Both the position numbers and the translations under genes were made by a program. The notes below the pieces were generated by a model. That model searched no databases. It was not told the DNA's origin and saw nothing but the letters and a program-made list of their open reading frames with translations. A DNA stretch of 64,000 bases from Lachnospiraceae bacterium (GTDB lineage Bacteria; Bacillota; Clostridia; Lachnospirales; Lachnospiraceae), in assembly GCA_022793375.1 (NCBI GenBank), contig JAAWCS010000021.1, positions 1 through 64,000 of the forward strand, read 5' to 3'. Positions 60,408 to 64,000 of the stretch are shown one piece after another. How positions within the stretch are numbered: the first letter of the stretch is position 1; each line of letters opens with the position of its first letter.

Positions 60408-61310
60408 TTATACTTCGTAGTTGACCCACTTCTTCTGGCCCCAGAACTGCACGGCGGTCACCAGGCCGATCAACAGTACCGTCCAGATGACGATGGCCGA
60501 GCCGTAGCCCTTATTGCCCGCCACAAAGGATTCGCGGTAGAACAGGTACATTAAAGACTGGGCGCTTGTAAGAGCCGGGTTCGACTCCTCAACCATCATG
60601 TAGATCAGGTCGTAGACCTTTAAAGAGGACATCAAACGCATAATCATAACCACGAAGAGCGTCGGCGACACCATCGGCAGCGTAATATGGAAAAACTGCT
60701 GGATTTTCGTCGCGCCGTCCAAACTGGCAGCCTCGTAGTAGGATTTGGAGATGTTCTGTAAGCCCGATAAAAGCAGCACCGCGTCATAACCGATCGAACT
60801 CCAGATGGCAATGATCGAGCAGGTGATGATGACCAGGTTGGGGTTGGTCACCCAGTTGACGCTGTTGCCGATGATGGTATTGATGATACCGTACTCGGTG
60901 TTGAACATCCATCTCCATACCATGGTGACGGCGGCCGGAGCCACGACCATCGGCAGGAAGAAGATGGCGCGGAAGGCTGTCTGCCCCTTGATCTTTTTAT
61001 TCAGCATGACGGCGACCACCAGAGCCAGGAATACGCCCAGCGGCACGGTCAGGATACAAAAGTAAATCGTGTTCCAGTTGGCGCGCCAGAATTCGGCGCT
61101 CGTAAACATCGTAATATAGTTCGTGATACCGTTGAATTTGTACAGGCCGAAGGGCTTTGTCTTGGTAAAGCTTAACTTCAGCGTGTCGATGAACGGATAC
61201 ATGTTTAACACGAGCAGGCCGATGATCGTCGGGGCCACCATGATATAGCCCCACATGCTCTCGGAGCGGCCGTGCTTCGTGGATTTGGATACCGAAGTCG
61301 TTTTTGCCAT
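60408..61310 (-). CDS. msmF: Sugar ABC transporter permease, MsmF type
   Basis: A 300-residue permease with six membrane segments and the EAA loop YEAASLDGATKIQQFFHITL. It pairs with the MsmG-type permease. The first 15 residues are Lys/Ser-rich. It follows the binding-protein gene by 15 bases, in the msmEFG order. Confidence 0.93.
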   Translation of the reverse strand: MAKTTSVSKSTKHGRSESMWGYIMVAPTIIGLLVLNMYPFIDTLKLSFTKTKPFGLYKFNGITNYITMFTSAEFWRANWNTIYFCILTVPLGVFLALVVAVMLNKKIKGQTAFRAIFFLPMVVAPAAVTMVWRWMFNTEYGIINTIIGNSVNWVTNPNLVIITCSIIAIWSSIGYDAVLLLSGLQNISKSYYEAASLDGATKIQQFFHITLPMVSPTLFVVMIMRLMSSLKVYDLIYMMVEESNPALTSAQSLMYLFYRESFVAGNKGYGSAIVIWTVLLIGLVTAVQFWGQKKWVNYEV

Positions 61311-61325
61311 AATCCCACTCCCCTC

Positions 61326-62615
61326 TTAATCGTCTAGCGCTGCCGTGTCCACATATTCCTGCATATGGGCAAGCCCCTCCTCCAGGCTTACCTTGCCGGA
61401 ATAAATCCGCAGCAGCTCATCGTTGACCTTGGACTTCCAAACGGAACGATACGCGTTGTTGACGCTCTGTACGCCGTACTCAAACATGTCTACGCATTTC
61501 TGGACGTTAAGCTTAAAGTCAAACTGGTCGAATACGCCGATCCAGGTATCCTCCAGGCCGTTGTAGGCCGGAATCGCCGCGCCGGATTCGCCCTGGATAC
61601 GCTGTCCCTCTTCGCTGCCAAAGAAACGCAGGACATCTAACGCAATCTCACGGTTTTTGCCCCTGGCGCTGGTCGCGTAGCTCAGGCCGTTGGAGATCGT
61701 CGCCCGTCCGTCGCCGCTTTGCGGGTTCGGGCACTTAGGCAGCACGGCCACGTCCCATTTCCCCTGCATATCGGGATAATTTAACATCTCGTTTAAGAGA
61801 TTCCAGTTTCCTTCAAAGAACATGGCGCCCTGTTCGGAGAAAAAGGCCGTGCCGGGAGACGTCTCGGCAAAATAGTTCTGATCCGGGCACCAGTCCTCCT
61901 TCTGGAAACCGATGTAAACGCTCATGGCCTCCATCGTCGCCGGCTGGGTAAAGCCGCCGGTTATGTTATCCTCCGCCAATATGTAACCGCCGTTCTGGTA
62001 GACGAAATTCCAGTACCCCAGCTGGTCGTCGCCGTAAGCCATGTAGCCGTATTTGCCGGTCGCGTCGTAGATCTGCTGCGAAGCGGCGATTAAGTCGTCC
62101 CACGTCCAGTTCTCGTCGGGGTAGGCAACGCCCGCCGCGTCAAACATCTCCCGGTTGTAGACCAGGCAGACCGTATCCTTATCCTTGGGCACGCCGTACA
62201 TCCGCCCGTCGCTCCCCTGGGAATTGGAACGGGAAACCTCTGAGAAATGATCCTCGTAGTAGGTAGCGCTCTCGTCGGCATAGAGATCGGTCACGTCGGC
62301 CAGCATCCCATAGTCGGCATATTTAAGGATTTCGTTGGTGTGCATCCAGAAAATATCCGGCATCTGGTTGCTGATGGCGGAAGCCTCCAGCTTCGTCCAG
62401 TACTCGCTCCAGCTCGTAACCTGGACTTCGATGACCACATCGGGATGCTGCGCCGTGTAGGCGTCGGCGACTGCCTGCATACCGTCGCGCTGTGCCACGT
62501 CCCAGATCTGAAATGTCAGATGGGTCTTTCCATCGCTGCTGCCGCCGCATCCCGTCAGTCCCAGGAGCATCAGACATCCCAGAAAGAGCACAGCTAATTT
62601 GTTAATCTTTTTCAC
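61326..62615 (-). CDS. msmE: Sugar-binding lipoprotein, MsmE type
   Basis: A 429-residue solute-binding protein. The signal peptide ends in the lipobox LTGC with Cys23, so it is a membrane-anchored lipoprotein. The rest has the two-lobed CUT1 binding fold (ending with the helices of a family-1 binder). It starts at GTG 62615 behind AAGGAGGGC. It heads the operon and delivers oligosaccharide to MsmFG. Confidence 0.92.
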   Translation of the reverse strand: MKKINKLAVLFLGCLMLLGLTGCGGSSDGKTHLTFQIWDVAQRDGMQAVADAYTAQHPDVVIEVQVTSWSEYWTKLEASAISNQMPDIFWMHTNEILKYADYGMLADVTDLYADESATYYEDHFSEVSRSNSQGSDGRMYGVPKDKDTVCLVYNREMFDAAGVAYPDENWTWDDLIAASQQIYDATGKYGYMAYGDDQLGYWNFVYQNGGYILAEDNITGGFTQPATMEAMSVYIGFQKEDWCPDQNYFAETSPGTAFFSEQGAMFFEGNWNLLNEMLNYPDMQGKWDVAVLPKCPNPQSGDGRATISNGLSYATSARGKNREIALDVLRFFGSEEGQRIQGESGAAIPAYNGLEDTWIGVFDQFDFKLNVQKCVDMFEYGVQSVNNAYRSVWKSKVNDELLRIYSGKVSLEEGLAHMQEYVDTAALDD

Positions 62616-62713
62616 AAAATGCCCTCCTTGCGTGATGATTTTTTGGGAGAATTCGTCCAGTCTTTATATCAAAATACGTGTTGACTTCTCCTCCCGAAAA
62701 TGGTGCTGCATGT

Positions 62714-62738
62714 TTTCCAATTCGGCCGGTTTTGGAAA
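62714..62738. repeat. Operator-like inverted repeat TTTCCAA-N11-TTGGAAA
   Basis: Arms at 62714-62720 and 62732-62738 are perfect; the centre CGGCCG is itself palindromic. It lies about 40-60 bases downstream of the predicted msmE transcription start. It could be a repressor operator or a hairpin in the leader. Confidence 0.6.
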
Positions 62739-62751
62739 GAATTTGGTTATG

Positions 62752-62769
62752 TTGGTGAAAATGCACCAA
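62752..62769. repeat. Operator-like inverted repeat TTGGTG-N6-CACCAA
   Basis: Perfect 6-base arms right at the predicted start of the msmE transcript. It could be a regulator site that blocks transcription, or part of the leader. Confidence 0.6.
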
Positions 62770-62781
62770 ATTTCTAAGCAG

Positions 62782-62810
62782 ATTATAACAATTTGCCTAT
62801 ATCCAGTAAA
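62782..62810 (-). promoter_or_regulatory. Predicted promoter of the msmE operon
   Basis: On the minus strand TTTACT (62805-62810), 17 bases, then TATAAT (62782-62787). It implies a leader of about 160 bases. A poor -35 fits a promoter needing an activator. Confidence 0.6.
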
Positions 62811-62842
62811 TATCCTGCCGTGAAATTCATATACCATAATGT

Positions 62843-62868
62843 TAGATATGTACAAAATGTGATATCTA
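62843..62868. repeat. Inverted repeat upstream of the AraC-family gene
   Basis: TAGATAT (62843-62849) and ATATCTA (62862-62868), 12 bases apart, lie just before a TGCTAGAAT box, the probable -10 of the regulator gene. It is a candidate autoregulatory site. No catabolite-repression site of clear quality was seen in this 361-base gap. Confidence 0.5.
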
Positions 62869-62976
62869 TGCTAGAATTATGATATATAGGCTGCTTTAGG
62901 CAAAAATGACAGGCAGGGCTGTCGCGAAAAAAGCGCCCGCTCTTAAAAGGACAGGGGAAAGGAGCAGGAAAGCACG

Positions 62977-63828
62977 ATGGAACGAGTGGTTTTTAAGATT
63001 TTCCCGAATGAGCGCTACATCGATTTGACCTTGTTTCAGTATGGGTGGGAAAAATGCCTTCCCTCCCACTCCTACGGGCCGGCGGCCCGCAACCATTATC
63101 TGTTTCACTTCATACTACACGGTACGGGGACGCTCTACAGCGACGATGGACAAGGGCAGACGCACACCTTCCGGCTGAAAAAAAACCAGGGCTTCCTCAT
63201 CTGCCCCGGACAGATCAACACTTATATCGCCGACCCGGAGGATCCCTGGGAGTACGCCTGGGTCGAGTTTGACGGGCTGCGCGCCCGGGAATTTCTCGAC
63301 GCGGCCGGACTTAACCGCGACACGCCGATCTACCACAGCCACCAAAAAGAGCTGCGCGAACGGATGCGCGACGAACTCCTGTCGATCGTACATAACAACG
63401 ATTCGTCGTTGTTCCAGATCGGGCATCTGTACCTGTTTCTCGACCGTTTGATCCAGTCCTCCTTTAATCACAAGACCATCAAACAGGGCAAATTAAAGGA
63501 TTTCTACATCCGCGAGGCAATCTCCTTTATCGAACAGAATTACGCGCACGCGATTACTGTCGAGGATATTGCTTCCTTTTGTAATCTGAACCGCAGCTAT
63601 TTGGGAAAGCTCTTCCGCGACGAGCTGAACCAGACCCCGCAGCAGTTTCTGATCTATTACCGCATGAACCAGGCCACGGAGCTTTTGAAGTTTTCGGAGA
63701 TGACGGTCGGCGAAGTCGGCAAGATGGTCGGATATCCGAATCAGCTGCACTTTTCACGGGCTTTTAAAAATGTGTTTGGGATGTCGCCCAGCCAATGGCG
63801 GGCGGAGAATAAGCTGGTGGGACCGTAG
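62977..63828 (+). CDS. AraC-family regulator, MsmR/RafR type
   Basis: A 283-residue regulator. The N-terminal cupin-type sensor (about 15-160, with DPEDPWEYAWVEFDG) is typical of sugar-responsive AraC proteins. Two helix-turn-helices lie at about 195-216 and 244-267, ending in the family signature FSRAFKNVFGMSPSQWR. It is divergent from the msm-like operon, so it most likely activates it in response to an alpha-galactoside. AAAGGAG precedes the ATG at 62977 at a somewhat long distance. Confidence 0.92.
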   Translation: MERVVFKIFPNERYIDLTLFQYGWEKCLPSHSYGPAARNHYLFHFILHGTGTLYSDDGQGQTHTFRLKKNQGFLICPGQINTYIADPEDPWEYAWVEFDGLRAREFLDAAGLNRDTPIYHSHQKELRERMRDELLSIVHNNDSSLFQIGHLYLFLDRLIQSSFNHKTIKQGKLKDFYIREAISFIEQNYAHAITVEDIASFCNLNRSYLGKLFRDELNQTPQQFLIYYRMNQATELLKFSEMTVGEVGKMVGYPNQLHFSRAFKNVFGMSPSQWRAENKLVGP

Positions 63829-63904
63829 ATAAAACTATTCCGGTGAAAAGGTCCGACCGCATCGTACTGCCGCCGATATTTCTTTTGTATCCGGCCTGCG
63901 GCTC

Positions 63905-63934
63905 TTGACAAACAAGCTCTCTCCTTTCTATAAT
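63905..63934 (+). promoter_or_regulatory. Strong sigma-A promoter for a gene beginning at or past the right edge
   Basis: TTGACA (63905-63910), 18 bases, then TATAAT (63929-63934). Ahead of the window end is GAGGGGTGGAAAGAT, a ribosome site with a possible start codon split by the edge. A perfect inverted repeat TCGTTT-CTC-AAACGA (63943-63957) lies just downstream and could be an operator. Confidence 0.8.
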
Positions 63935-64000
63935 GAAATAGGTCGTTTCTCAAACGATTCTGTTTTATAAAAATAACTTATACATGAGGGGTGGAAAGAT

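Noticed and set aside
63871..63880. GCCGATAT on the plus strand near the right edge
   Set aside because: No TTAT or TAAA at the right distance; a good sigma-A promoter lies just downstream.

Overview
The window looks like a chromosomal segment of a motile, flagellated Lachnospiraceae-type Firmicute. This rests on gene content: FliY with CheC and CheD, CheV, FlbD, FliW-CsrA, a ComFB protein, a DUF6106-type protein and an Msm-type alpha-galactoside operon. It also rests on strong AGGAGG-type ribosome sites and sigma-A promoters. No rRNA, tRNA, CRISPR array or intact insertion sequence was seen. Flagellin, cheA, cheW, cheB, cheR, flhF, flhG and fliL are not in the window.

Layout. (1) 1-426: start of an Rpn/transposase-like nuclease gene that runs off the left edge. 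(2) 749-5068, minus: an operon from a clear sigma-A promoter encoding a lytic transglycosylase, a PilZ protein and two glycosyltransferases. (3) 5101-6829, minus: a FliK-like protein and an FlhB-C-like protein, from a sigma-28-like promoter divergent from (4). (4) 7002-12366, plus: flgM, flgN, flgK, flgL, a YviE-like gene, fliW and csrA, ending at a bidirectional terminator. (5) 12401-13603, minus: a nucleotidyltransferase-like gene. (6) 13745-18599, minus: fliD, fliS, a FliT-like gene and a second FliD-like gene, from a sigma-28-like promoter. (7) 18785-45656, minus: the fla/che operon of 32 genes, flgB to comFB, reading from a sigma-A promoter at about 45.7 kb to a terminator at 18.7 kb. (8) 45903-48714, minus: a chemoreceptor, an unknown protein and a YjfB-family protein. 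(9) 48808-51306, minus: a large FtsA-like ATPase with an AT-hook-like basic linker. (10) 51505-53694, plus: glycogen debranching enzyme, convergent with a predicted ABC_ATPase gene. (11) 55678-62615, minus: a sugar ABC transporter, GH36 alpha-galactosidase, a DUF6106-type protein and an MsmK-like ATPase, divergent from an AraC-family regulator (62977-63828, plus).

How it fits together. The fla/che operon makes the basal body, export apparatus, hook, stator and C-ring, plus sigma-28 (FliA). Sigma-28, held by FlgM until the hook is finished, should then fire the late promoters. Three of these share the layout TTATGAA-N12-G(C/T)CGATA(A/T) and a fourth is a looser match. FliW and CsrA add post-transcriptional control. 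CheY, CheC, CheD, CheV and FliY form the Bacillus-like signalling and phosphatase branch. PilZ and ComFB proteins suggest cyclic-dinucleotide input.

The most unusual observations are three FliM-type CheY-docking motifs in the FliY linker, a possible SD-sequestering RNA switch before flbD-motAB, a four-copy intergenic hairpin repeat, a ParA-ComFB pair at the end of the chemotaxis cluster, and the AT-hook FtsA-like protein.
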